A DNA stretch of 64,000 bases, taken from NCBI GenBank assembly GCA_013398295.1, contig VZSF01001145.1:470-64469 (forward strand), read 5' to 3'. Position 1 is the first letter of the stretch, and each line of letters opens with the position of its first letter. Of this stretch, positions 13,514 to 26,190 are shown one piece after another. The position numbers and the translations under genes were made by a program. The DNA is from Chionis minor. Taxonomy: Eukaryota > Chordata > Aves > Charadriiformes > Chionididae. The notes under the pieces are model-generated. The model was not told the origin of the DNA, made no database searches, and worked only from the letters and a program-made list of their open reading frames with translations.

Positions 13514-13939
13514 TGAGAGCACCTCTCCTATGAGGACAGGCTGAGAGGGTAGGGGTTGTTCAGCCTGGAGAAGAGAAGGATCTGGTGGGACCTTACAGCA
13601 GCCTTCCAGTACCTAAAGGGGGCCTACAGGAAGGATGGGGAGGGACTCTTTTATCAGGGAGTGTAGTGATGGGACGAGGGGAAACCGTTTTAAACTGCAA
13701 GAGGGCAGATTTAGATCAAACATTAGGAAGAAATTCTTTACTATGAGGGTCGTGAGACACTGGAAGAGGTTGCCCAGGGAAGCTGTGGATGCCCCATCCC
13801 TGGAAGTGTTCAAGGTCAGGTTGGATGGGGCTTTGAGCAACAAGGTCGACTGGGAGGTGTCCCTGCCCGTGGCAGGGGGGTTGGAGCTAGATGATCTTTA
13901 AGGTGCATTCCAACCCAAACCATCATGTGGTTCTGTGAA
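13514..13939 (+). mobile_element. CR1 non-LTR retrotransposon, 5'-truncated 3' end
   Basis: The text matches the well-known 3' part of avian CR1 elements. It starts near gcacctctcctatgaggaca, runs through ttcagcctggagaagagaag, attaggaagaaattcttta and gccccatccctggaagtgtt, and ends ttggagctagatgatcttta followed by a ttctgtgaa tail. Most CR1 copies are 5' truncated like this one. It keeps only the last 430 bases or so, with no intact reverse transcriptase. The 88-codon open frame at 13635-13901 falls inside this 3' region and should not be taken as a gene. The orientation is the same as CTBP1. Divergence looks modest compared with the other two CR1 relics in the window. Confidence 0.95.
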
Positions 13940-14029
13940 AGTGGGGGAATACTTTCATGGATATTTTGTGACTTCAGTGGAGTTTGCAGTTTCTGAAATA
14001 CCTCAGTACTGGCAAAAGTGAACTTGTAG

Positions 14030-14063
14030 AACTAAAAAAAAGTTGAACTTTTTTTTTTTAGTT
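14030..14063. repeat. A/T-run inverted repeat just after the CR1
   Basis: Left arm aactaaaaaaaagtt and right arm aac, a run of T, then agtt form a snap-back structure about 90 bases past the CR1 3' end. The T run is longer than the A run, so the match is imperfect. Confidence 0.7.
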
Positions 14064-17000
14064 ACTGCAGCAGTATTCATAGTGATGTGATTGTATGCTG
14101 TAACGACTGCTGCTTAGAGGTAAACAAACAGCACTCTCACATCTTTATTGTGAAGAACAGTTAGACTATTGGTGGTGTTCACATTTATAGAAATTTGCAA
14201 CTGTATCTGAATACATACTATTTTAGGTGTAGATACCTAAATATCTAATTTAAGACCTGCTATAAGCAGGTGCAGACTGTCTACTTTCAGTGTAGTTGCT
14301 TTCAAGTTCCTTAGGATGAGATTTAATCTCATTCTAATTCCTAATAGCTACAGACCATTGTCTGAAGAGCTTTATACAGATTGGATATGCAGAATAAAAA
14401 TAAGATTTGAATTAATTTATTTTGGTTCATACTTTATTCCGTTCTAGACTTCAGACACTTTGTTTCACTAACCATTTCATAGGGAGCATGCAAAACCAAC
14501 AAATTCAGTTGATAGCTCATAACTCCATTTTACATATATAGTAAACAATCAGTTAATCTGGCCTATTTCAATGTATTACTGCATTGCTTTTTCTTTATTC
14601 CCTAAGTTAAAGTATATGCAGTGCAATTTAAAAAGTGTAAGTCTATGCAGGATTTGACAAACATCAGTAAAAGAATTGCAGAGCTGTAGTTTAGGAATGT
14701 ATTGTTCTTGCCACTAGTCCTATTATATGAATTTCATGGTATTACCCAGGAACCATATGGCTCTGGACAATTAAAAAAAAATAAATCAGAAAGCAAACCA
14801 AACAAAAACCTGTAGGTGTAAACCCCATGTTTTCACATTTAATATTTTATTTAAATAGCTTCAGTGGAAAAAGAAATAGTTTGCTTCATACCAAACGCTT
14901 CTGCTGAAACTGTTCAGGGCCTTCTTGTAGTTAATTGCAAGTGGTTTTCTCGGAGGTTGAGAAAGAGAATTTAGTACAGAAGATGAGGGATCTTTGTCTT
15001 GCTTTCATCAGTTTACAGATCAGATTTTTGCTAACCATGATGTGGCTGTGAAAAGAAGTTAGGCTGTGCCGCTTCCTGTGTGGCAGTATCTCATCATACG
15101 CACAGAATAAAAGCATTTCTCCCTTCTCCCCTCCTCCTCCGTTCCCTCCATTCTCTCATAAACAAATGGGGCTGTTAACAGAGAAGAGTGAAAAATAAAT
15201 GGGTTGCGTCCTTTTATCGTCTCTGGGTACTTACCAGAGTAACTGGAGACAAGATGCACTTCTGTGGCTTTTGTAAACTACTTTTTTGTTTGTTTGTATT
15301 GGGTTTTTGGTTTGTTTTTTTCCCCCTTCCCATCCTTCCCTGAAGTGCCTAATGGCACTCCTGGTCTAGGAAGGGCAGCAGTGAGAGTCGCACTGGGAGG
15401 AAAAAAATTCCACTATTTATTGATTTAATCCCCATACTGAATTGTAACTTTTCTGGCTGAGATTGATTTCTTCTTTCATCTTCTCTCTGGAACTAAATAT
15501 TCGGTAATGGGCATAGCCTCTTTCTACATATTTTTAATTCTTTAGCCAGATTGTTGTCTGTGGTTGGTGTCCTGCAGCGCTCACAACTTGTTCATTCCTG
15601 CTGATACTAAATGTAAGTTCACACGACACTTGCCAGTTGTGTTGTTTTGTTTTGTGATAAGGTGGCCCCAAAATTCAGGACAGAGCAAGTAAGTTAAGTG
15701 TACTTGCTGTTGCATGATCCCTGCTCTCCCACAGTGTTGGAAATGAGTGTCTTGAATTCATTTATCCACAGGTTGGGTACAGTACTCATTGAAATCAAAG
15801 GCTTCCCTTTTGTTGGGGAGTTCTCCCATATTCTGCTCTGGATGCTTGCCAGACCTCCCAGAGAATTAAGCTATGAATTGTGTTGTCCTTTTAAATATTT
15901 TTGACATAAGAGCTTAATTATTTTTATATGAAGTAGTTAATGTGCTTTAAGGAATATATAGTTGTGCTTATGTTAAGTGTTTTATCTAAGCATTCTGGAA
16001 AGTACCTATAGAACAGGTATGAAAAGAAACGTATCAGAACAGACAGGTGTCAAAGTGTCACTAGAAGTTGTTTATATCCTTAAAAAAAAAAGGGCAAACT
16101 TTTATTAGTTGTGCAATTCTCAATAACTCTGTTCATTTTCCAAGTCATTTGGCTGCTGTGAGATTGTGGTAGCCATTGTATGAAGGTAGAAAACAAGCAA
16201 GTTAGTTGTCTGCAAGGTAATAATGCGTTAAAAAGGGGCTTAATGATATTTTGTTATGAAGTTGATGTGTTGCAACTTGCTGGAAGGTAATTTTATAGTC
16301 ACCGGCATTCAAAACTTGGAAAGCAGATTTCTGATGAAAATACTGGTGGGAAGCCTGGGTGCTAATCGGTATTCTTAACTTTGAGTAGCAGCGCAGAAAA
16401 GCCCCGAGGGTCACATTTCACAGTGTATTTATAAGAAAAAATGATAATTGATGATTTTTCTAAAAATATGAGAAGGCTTAGTTGGAGTTGCCTCTTAAAG
16501 TGTTTAGATCTTTGACCAGTGCTGGCTTATACACTGTTGGTATGTACCTTAATTTACCTGGTTTACAGTGCAGATCTAATAAACGACCCTCATCTGGGCC
16601 ACTCGTGGGTGTAGAATTTTCACTACAGAGAGCTGTTTTCCAGATTTCATCAGCTATTCTCAGTATTCATTTCTTCTCTTCCTTTTGTAACTGGGATGAC
16701 AGTACTGACTAGGAGGGGCAGGAAGAATGAAAAGATTCATCTGAAGAAAATATAGTAAGTGTTACAATTTCCTCTGAAATAACACTTGTGCTAGCCCAGT
16801 ACCTAATAAGCAAGAAGAGAGTTGTAGTAACCAAAATTAGGGAGCAGAATTAATAACTTCTGGGTTTGTTTATTTTTACTTTTGCTATGATATGCCTGCA
16901 CTAATTTGATTTACTTTGCCTCCAGAAAAATAGGGAAAATAATGTGCTCTGAAGACCTGTTGTTGTTTCTCTATCTTGAGAGCAAGGATTAGCTTCGTGT

Positions 17001-18048
17001 TGTCCTGTGACGTTCTGGAAAATAGTCATAATGCTTTCTTGGTTTCTGGGAGTTATCTGATAGCTGTTGTCTTGCACTGGGCAAGCCCTAAGCTGTCATC
17101 CGCTCCCATTTTTTTCAGAAATTACAGCCCGCAGGAAGCAGTTATACTTGCTTTCTTGCTTTCCAGTATCTTTCTCTACGCAGTGTCCATTTTCTGAATA
17201 ACAGAATGAATTTCAAGATATGCTTTGAGCTTACTTGCATGAAGTCAGTGATCCTTTGATTATCTTCGGATGATAAAATTCCAAGTCACTTGAGCGTTTC
17301 CTGTGACTGTCTGCAGTTAGAAATATAATGCTCCTGCAGGCCTTTCAGCACGCTGCTGTTTATCCTGCTACTGACATCCCTCCCGTTTCTAGTTTCAGAA
17401 AATATAGAAAAGCCATAGAATAAGGTTTCTTATTTTGGAAATTCTTTATTGCATCTAATACATCGGTCTGGTTTCCATTCAAATTGCTTCTCAATCTGTT
17501 GTCAATCTATATTTTGTTTTGAAAGGAAGTTGCTGGGGTCCATTTTTTGTAACTGTCCGTTTTTCACAAACTGTAACGCTGCAGAAGTCTGAGGCTGTCA
17601 CTGCGAGAGGGGGAGATGACATTTGTGTGACGCACATATGTGCCGTGGGCAGATTTTGTAAATGTCTCTGCCTGCAGATTGGGGGACACAGGAGCTGTAA
17701 CAAGTTTCGGGTTTTTTTTAAGATAAAGCATACATGGAAAAAGCTAGAATAAAACTACAAACTGACATCTTAACTTCATTTACTGGGAAATGTAATAGTG
17801 AATTCATTTTCCAAAATACAGTGCTTGATGAAACTGAGAATATGCAGTTGAAGTTAAGAAGTCTTGCCTGCGTGAAGAATGAAGGGTACCCCTTTGTCTT
17901 AATAAGATGTTGTAACTCTTAATAGTGGAGCTAATAATTCCTCTTATAATACTTTCTTGCAACTGATGTTTTTAGCACTGATAAATGTTTTATGTGGTTT
18001 ATAGAGATAGAACATGATTTGTGCCCTGAAAAATTTATAATTTCAAGA

Positions 18049-18066
18049 CTTTGTCTGCAGACAAAG
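18049..18066. repeat. Perfect 18-base palindrome
   Basis: ctttgtctgcagacaaag is its own reverse complement. No known site of this length comes to mind. Confidence 0.85.
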
Positions 18067-18978
18067 CATTTTTATGCATGTGAATAGACCCTTTTCAAGT
18101 TGAAAACGCTTAAACTACAGAGACTAAAAGAAACATTATAAAGCCTAGTGAAAAAATGCAAATATGGGTCATTTTTAAACACTTCTGACTTTTCACCAGT
18201 CCAGCGGAAAGAACTTAAAGCGTTCAAAAACCTTCTCTAAACCTCTTTAGTATGTGGTATGTGTGGGAAGAAATATTTTGCTTCTCTCATCAAGTCATGG
18301 GAATAACTCCTGGTTTTTAACTGTTTTTCAGTACAGCTTTAACTGTGATATTGGGACCAGAGCCTTTGTAATTGAAACTCAAAACTCTACTTGAAGACAA
18401 GCTCAGTAGAGCTGCTGTCTTACATCATATGCTTTTATTATATTATGATTAAATGTAACATGATAATCTAAACCCAGCTTTTGCCTTAAACTGCCTGTTT
18501 TATTTGGCACTTTGACTGTTGTTACTGGCCCATTCTCAGTGAGTTTGTAATTTTTATACGTTCTGTTTGCTTACCTTCAAAATGAACATCTTTTCAGAAA
18601 ATCTTATTTATTCAAGCTTGGTTCGGCTGCAGAGGACTGTGGATGAGAAGTGCAGGACTTTGATTTCAGCGTGCTCCAGACTTTCTCATCTTTGTAACAA
18701 AACTGTTCTCTAATTTGTAATCGTCATCTACCATTTTCTTAGTATTGAGAGAGAACAGCAGAGGTCAGTGGCTGTGGGAGGAACCGAAAAGGGAGAGAGA
18801 AAAAAGAGCTTTAAGGAGCCCTTTGCACTGGTTCAGTGTTTGTCAGAGTTGCTTTAGTTTTCGGAAGAACATGATAGGGTGTAACTCAAGAGGAAATTTG
18901 TTATCCTCATTTACCAGAAACCTTAATACTGTGTTGAATTGTCCCTTTTTAGTTTTGCTGATCTTAAAAGTCTGGGAG

Positions 18979-18996
18979 ATATATATATATATATAT
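18979..18996. repeat. (AT)9 microsatellite
   Basis: Nine AT units without interruption. Confidence 0.9.
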
Positions 18997-19100
18997 TTGG
19001 TCTTTTTAGAAGTGTTTTAGCTATATATCTTAGAGGAAGCTTCTAGCTGTCCTCCCTTATTCCCATCCCTAAACAAGAGTCATGGTACCTGCACACCCCG

Positions 19101-19144
19101 CCCCCCCCCCCCCCCCCCNNNNNNNNNNNNNNNNNNNNNNNNNN
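19101..19144. other. C-run leading into an assembly gap of 26 N
   Basis: An 18-C run (19101-19118) ends directly in 26 N (19119-19144). The gap is most likely a sequencing drop-out at a GC homopolymer. Its true length is unknown. Confidence 0.95.
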
Positions 19145-22100
19145 AAGGATTGCTGACACATATAGCACTGTGTCAGCACTGTGTTCAGCTGAGAGGATGA
19201 TGAATTACATTTGATGTTTTCCCAAACTAAAAAGAAAAACTTAAGAAGTTACAAAGAAAATTGAGAGGTCAGTGTTCAATATGTAAAATACTTCTGTACT
19301 GTTATTTTTAGTGTCATTTGAGTGTGTTCTGCTGACCTCAAAAAAAATTAGACCTTGAGAAACTAATTTGATTATCCAAGGCCCCACACTTGCTTATCTT
19401 CAGATTTTGATAAGGAAAATAAGGAGTGCCCCAGGTAATAGTTTAACGTTCTTGGTCAAAGTACAGGTGTGCTGTTAGAGAAATTGCTTTCGGTGCTTGC
19501 GATCAGAATAAAGGAAGCCTTTGATGTTGGCTTCGCTTGGGTTACTGGGTTTCTTTCTCTAAGACAGCATCCTGTACAACATCTAAAATATGAGAAAAGC
19601 ACAGAGAGTAGCCATTAGGACAGCTGCATTCAAAAATTATATTCTGTAGTAAATCCTTGGCAGTGTCTTTAAAACGGAATGGGAAATTAATGCTCTGAAA
19701 ATGCATTTTTGGTGGTATTTTTTCCCAAAGCATACTTAAAGCTCAAGCAGTGGTCTGAAACAAAACAAAAAACCCCCAAACCTGCCAGAATACAATAACT
19801 TGCTGTAGAAAAAAGAAAATTTTTGGAGGAAAGAGAAAAATTACTGACTTTTTTTCTTTTTTTCTTCATAGTTCAAATATATAATATTTTACAGGCAAAT
19901 CAAGAGCTGTTCCTTGAGTGTATTACATTTGAAATTAATGTTATGTGGCTGTTCAGCTTCTGTCAAAATCACATCCAAGATGTCAGTTCTGGTAACCTGA
20001 TTTAAAAAAGAAAAAGCAATGCTTGTGTGCTTCTTTGTATTGAATACATGGGTAAAACAGCAAGGATAAGGGCCACTGATGTGCCTCACTTCATACGGCA
20101 GCGTGGCCCTGTTTCATCAACCCATTCTGGACTTGGGTTCTGTATCTTAAGTATTGTCTTCAAAATCTCCAGGACTGCTTCTTCCATGGAAAGTGTTTTA
20201 GTAAGTCTTGGCATAGTCTATATTGTTACTGGCATGGCTTGGGGAATTAATCATTCTGCCTCTATTACAATTGTTGAAGCAGATTGTTTTTCCAGTTCTT
20301 GTCAGCAGGAGTTTTCTGGCTTTTTTTTTTTTAAAGTCACACCCACCAACCTATAAAGTTTATGGGCTGAAATATGAGCTCAGTTGTCTTTTAGAGTAAA
20401 ATTTGGGTGTGTATCAAGGTGGGTTCCCTCCCAGTTGCCATTATCGGTCTACTCCGTGGTTGCTGTCCTGGGAGAAGATGACAGCGGGTGTATACCTTGA
20501 TACATACTCAGCATATGGTGCCTTGTGGGAATGAATGCCTTTGGTGCAGACTTGATTCATGCGTTCTGTATTTTAGGGATACTGCCCCATCAGTAACTGG
20601 GAAGTGGATATCCATAGTTGGTTATGGGCAAATGTGACTGCTGGAGTGTCCTAATTCTCAAGTTCTTTGATTCTTGATATGTAGGTACTGTCCCCAGCTT
20701 CACTGGAGTGATTCCTGAAAGCTATCAAGTAGTTTGTGGCTTTTGCCACAGCGTGTGCGGGCAGGGGCATTTCACACTCACTGTAAACTGGTGGGATAAA
20801 TAACAAAGTTGGCGGCCTTAAGCAGAATTTCTTTGACGCAGGGATTAATGGGAGTGTAGTCAGATAGGGCAGCTCCACCATTGCTGATTTATTTGTATGG
20901 GGTTCCCCCCCTTACTTGCTACTTAATAAAGCTAAAAATACCTGAAACAGAGCGAAGTATTTATTGTGGGCAGGCACTGAAATCCTGCATATCCAGGGAA
21001 AACTCAGTCCTTTAAAATGTTTTGTCTTTCTCTGGAGTTTGCTTTCATGTATCTGTTACTTGAAATGGGTGCTTCTGCAGTGCTGTGTTTTGTGTATGTT
21101 TATTGCTGATACTTATGCTTTCTCATTAATGTACTTGATGTAGTTGTTACTGAATTATTGTCATTTGGTTTGCTTTTTAAACCATGATAGACAATTAAAA
21201 CATTTTACAGTAACGCGTTATGCTATTACTACTTGTTTGTTTGACATTAGTGTGATTCATATTGTTTTCAGTCCTATTTTGAAAAGTATTAGTTAAGATT
21301 AGGCATATCATTATAGCATGCTCCGAATATGTAATTTGAGTAATTTTTTGACAGGTATGAAATAGTTGTAGTTTTTGTGTGGATATTTGAAGTACCTTTG
21401 TGGTAATAGAAAATACTGCCAGATGATTTTGTTTCCCCTTAACAGGACTTTATTTCTGATCATAGGCTTTCAAGATGACACTTGTGGGACTTTCATTTTT
21501 TGTACCTTGACACGCATTTAGGTTTTTTTACTGCATACTGACAGATGTTAGATGAATAACAGCAGGACTACTAGACGTTTCAAAAAGATGGGTTAGGGAT
21601 CGCTAGTTAAAAACGCAACAGAAACATGTTTCCTCACAGTTACCAGACTAATACCGGAGAGTGGCAAGTTAACTTGCTATGTGGATATGGAGAGGGAATG
21701 CAGAATCTTGACTCTCAGGTTTCAGTAACGGCAGGGAAATGTGGGTTTTTCCAAATAGAAGACATTGTCTTACTTAGTTTTGATTGTACCAAAAGGGAAA
21801 ATGAAGTAACATAGTTGCCTCAAAAATAAATATTCTGTGTTGAGGCCTTTGTGTTGCACTGTGTAGCGATTGTTTGGATGCCCACACACGTTTCTCACAG
21901 ATGGTAAAATAATGATGTGATGTGTGCATAAATCTAAGTACCATGGAAGTCTATGGACCAGGGTAGTAATTACATATTCGTGGTGTTGGTTATATGTTTT
22001 GTGTAAGGGAATTTGCTGCGAATGTCCTGGAGAGCAGCTGGTTGTATTTCAGTATTTGCAATTAACAGGAGGATATAAGTGGGTGTAACTGCTCTGCACA

Positions 22101-22742
22101 TCATTGGGTCAACACAGTGCCGGAAATCACTTTTATTTTTCTTGGTCTCTTGCAAATTAAAGAGAAAAGAAGGAAGATGACTTGTTTTTACTGAGTTTGG
22201 GTAAATAAAAAGCATAGAATGTAGTAGTATTCGTCAGCGATGCTTTTCCAGTAAAGTTTCAGTGTGCTTAGCATTGACCTCTGAGCCCTGTAGACTTAAA
22301 CAGAGCCTGCTTTAAGTGAGGCTTTTGCTTAGTTTTCTCTTATGTGTATATCATGAAGTCCAGATCTTATTCCTTTGAAAACCAATTTGGGATTGTTCCT
22401 ATTAATTGCAGTAAGACTTGCAGCAGGTTCCTAAAATCTTAGGAATCGTATTTAGAGACATCAAATGAGAAAAGAAAATAATGAAATGAAGTGTAATCTG
22501 CTAAGTAATTCAGGCTTCCAAGGGTAGCTGTCACCTTTTTGTACGTACTGCTTGTTGGTGTTCTTTATTTAAAAATATTCTCCCTCCTGCCCCGCTCCCC
22601 ATCCCACATTCTGGGAAATTGCATTCTGCTTGTACTGAAGGTGGTGGCTCTGATTCTGGTGGAATCAGAAAATTTGTTTTGCATATTCAGCATCCAAATA
22701 CGCTGAATATCAAAATACTGAAGGCTGGTAAGTGCTCTTCCT

Positions 22743-22755
22743 CCCCCCCCCCCCC
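22743..22755. repeat. C13 homopolymer
   Basis: Thirteen C in a row after a short ctt stretch. Confidence 0.9.
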
Positions 22756-25149
22756 AACCTTGTATCCATTTAGCTGGTCCATGGACCTGCATTGTACTTC
22801 AAAGTTCATTTCTAGTTGACTGCTTTTAGAGTTTTGCTCTACCTTGAATCTAAATGTCACTTGAGGTCATGGTGCACAGAACAATGAGACTATCAAAACA
22901 AAGTTCAAAATTTAAATTCCATGATGTGTCAAATATATATTTAAAGTATGTCGTTTCTAAGAATTTTAATAGTGCATATTGGCAAATTAATTCGTAACAG
23001 CTTCTGTGTTTATGATACCAGTGGGATTTTTTTGTTTGCTTTGACTACTCATTCTTCACTTGAATTAATATTAGCATTTATTTAAAAAAAAAAAGTACTT
23101 TTTTTTGAGGCCTTATGATAAATAAGTGACAGAACTGATTGAATTTACAGCCTAGGTAAGAATATAAAATAAAGGTAAATGCCACAGTGGATTAGTCTCA
23201 CATTACATGTGCAAGACTGTAAATTAGCTGACTGTCCAACCTGTTATTTTCAGCCCTTGTTTTCGTAAATACTGATGAGATTTTCCAGTAGTTCGCTTTT
23301 TATTAAAATCTTAAGTCACTTAGATGTTTTACAGTGCATAAAGGAAACTTTGTAGCACAAATGCTTTTAAAAGGACATTGTCAAGGGAGTTTTCCTACTT
23401 ACTTAATCTTTGCACTTGTAAGAATCCCCAGAAATGTGAAAATTAACTGCTTTGTTAGGCTGCCGTCCTCCATTTCATGTGCATATTGATGTGTCATTAT
23501 AGGGTTACTGATAAGTTTTGTGCTTTTTTGGCATTGATGTATTTTTCAGAAAAAGAATTGAAGCATTTGTTTTGAAAAAAGAAAAACACATTTAAAGAAT
23601 TACATGGACTTTGCAAACAGATTTAAGAAAATGAAAGGTAGGTCAAATTTTGGGCCTACAAACCTGACAATGTCCTTTACTTTTAACATGTATGCCTTAT
23701 TTGAGACATTCCTGATCCTAATGTTATATTAATCAGTGGCAGAAAAATGTGAAAATGACATTGTTAGTCATCGATAATCTTAATAGTTTACCTTGTTCAT
23801 TTTGGTCTGTTTTTCTAATGTTAGCCAACGGTGATGGCCTCCTTTAAGATCCCTATTACTTGTGCAGTGTAATCATTGCAGTTACTGTCAGTTCGTAAAT
23901 AAAAGGTTGTTTTATGAAAGGTTTAAAATAAATTATAACAGCATTGAGTGTGTCAGGGAGAGGTTTCTTATCCTCCAGTTGTGAGTATGTAGAATGGCAT
24001 TGGCTTCAGCTCTCCCCTTTGGTGTGTGGTACACAAAGGTCCACCTTTGTTTCAGGAGCGACAGGAGGTGCAGGTAGGATTTGGGAGGGGAAGGGAAACT
24101 AGCTGCTTATGTAGCTTGCTTTCTTTTTTTCTTTCAAGTTTAAAAAACTACATCTTGTGCTAAGGTAGGTCTGATAATTTGTAAGTCCCCATGCTGCCAG
24201 AGGTATGGAGGTAATAATTCATGATCCATCCTCTCCAGTTTTGATCATGAAGCTGGATGATAAGTTCATTAATCCTCTGGTTTGCAAGAGAGACTGAGTT
24301 GCTTGAAATGGTTGTGCATGGGGCTGGTCTCCTGTCAGGTTCTGCAGCCGAAAGCTGCTTTTTACGTTTCCAAGATTTTTTCCGTAAAAGCTAGACTAGA
24401 ATAAGGGCTTGAGACTTCCCCCCCCCTCCAAAAGCAGCTAGTCCAAATTGCAGTTCTGAAAAGGCACTCTTGTGTTAGCTGTGTGGTGAATAGCTGTTGC
24501 ATAGGGACAATGGCTCTGTGCGTATTTACACCTGGTATTATTTTAGAAAAATTCCAGCGGTTGCTGGCACAGTAGCTGTCACTGGGGCAAGAGCTTCCCC
24601 ACCAGATCGTTTCCATGTGGGGGGTGGTGGGGGGGAAAAAAGGGGTGAACCCCAACTAATAGCTGGATTAGAGCTGTCAGGGGAAACTTTTTTTCCTTAA
24701 ATACATTTAGATGACGTTAAGGGCCTGACTTATACCCAACAAAACCAGGAAGTTCAGAGTTAAGGCTTCTCACTCCATCTCCTCTCCGGTACTCACTGGA
24801 GCGCTTGGCTCTCCAGCACGGGTGGTGTTGGAGATCGCAGACTATTCTCAGATCCCTGCTCACCTAAGCAAAACAGTTGCTGCCTGAGTGGTGCCGACTG
24901 TTCCAGGTACATCTGTTTACAATACACCTGCTGTCCTGCGCAAGGTGCCGTGTGTGTCTTAACAGTCCGCTGGTTTCCCAGGTACGGTGATGGCCGGTGG
25001 CAGCACAGCAGGTGTGGTGGAAAGCCAGCAGTGAAAGGGGGAAGGGTACAGATACAGTGAGAAGCTTTAACTTCGAGTTTCCTGGATTCTGTGAGCACAA
25101 GTCAGACCCTTAATGTTGTTTTAATGTATTGTTTGTGTTTAATTTTTAG

Positions 25150-25366
25150 TAAAAATTTGAACACCATCCAGGCTACAGAGGTTGCAGTGGATAAGAAGTT
25201 TAAAAGCTTTGGTTCAAGATTACAGGAGACTGCAAGAAAAATTAAAGACATGGAAATGAGGATGGAATGACAGGCTGCTATTTTGCCTCAGAATACTGAA
25301 GATTGTAAAGCACTGAGAAATCGAATTCATGACCCTGGAAATCAAGCTCAGATTAAAAAATGTCAG
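25150..25366 (+). pseudogene. Exon-like coiled-coil relic with an in-frame stop
   Basis: Between an acceptor-like gtgtttaatttttag and a donor-like caggttggtagg lies a block of about 72 codons, open except for one TGA (25268-25270). Before the stop it reads KNLNTIQATEVAVDKKFKSF and then GSRLQETARKIKDMEMRME. After it reads QAAILPQNTEDCKALRNRIH and then DPGNQAQIKKCQ. The heptad-like spacing, the charge pattern and the DCKALRNRI phrase look like a spectrin-repeat or other coiled-coil protein, not chance translation. I do not recognise the gene. It lies in CTBP1 intron 1 on the same strand but is not part of any known CtBP. It is either a dead exon copy with intron flanks or a relic of a lost gene. 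Confidence 0.55.
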
Positions 25367-26150
25367 GTTGGTAGGGGTTCCTGAAAGTCTCAAGTTAGGA
25401 TAAACTGAGATTGTTTTCCCATAACAAAGGTTCTAGAATGTGGGGGTGGATGGTATAATTTTTGTTATCTGTGTCATGTGAAATGCTATACCATATACTT
25501 AACTAAGCCAGCTAAGTGAAATTATTTTTTCAAATTAGTTTCACATTTGTGGTGTTGAATGTCGCTTTAGACCGGTTTACGGTTATTTCTCTCTGGCACC
25601 AAGTTGCATGATTTACTGTTAACGCAGGCATGGAAAATACTGCTCTTAAATACACGTTGCTTTATCCTGCCACTCCAAGGGTCTGCTGCGAAGCCAGACA
25701 CATGGTGCTGTATGACATTTCTAGGTAAGAAACAGGCAGAACATATCTAAATGGTGGAAGAAGTAGGCTTTTTGTTCAAAGGGTTCTGATTCATAGTGAA
25801 ACTGTGTCTTTCCAAATGTAAACTTTAACTAGTGACTGCCGCTGTGATTAGGTTACTGTAAGTTTACTTAAGTGTTGAGTTATTGTCTGCGATTCAGTGA
25901 TACGGTATTTAGGCAGAAAGATTGTGCAACAGGAAGTCTATGCTGAAGTTCAGAAAGGATTTTGGCAAGCAGAGTTCTGTAGGGTTTTCATGGTCAAGGT
26001 CACTGGATGTATTTGGGTTCTGGGGACTCTTAACAAAGTCTGAGATTCTCTTGGTGAGGTTTTATCCTTCTAGTTGTTTTTCTGACTTTAGTTCCTATGC
26101 TTTGGAGCTCCTGGCATGCCACTTAGCACCAACTTTAGACACAAATAACT

Positions 26151-26190
26151 TTGTTGAAATCAATAGATATACTGGCGTGAGGGGAAAACC
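26151..26190 (+). repeat. Relic of an old amniote interspersed repeat
   Basis: The text ttgttgaaatcaatagatat, then actggcgtgagg resembles the ttgaagtcaatgggaatactcacgtgagtaagg phrase of the same group of old repeats as at 5754-5805. Very short, so low confidence. Confidence 0.25.

Noticed and set aside
13635..13901. 88-codon open frame on the + strand that looks well formed
   Set aside because: It lies wholly inside the 3' part of the CR1 element, which often gives such frames by composition.
23562..23637. Possible second exon relic before gtaggt, reading HLKNYMDFANRFKKMK
   Set aside because: The acceptor-side frame has a stop and needs a frame change. Its end phase does not fit the relic at 25150. 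Too weak to call.
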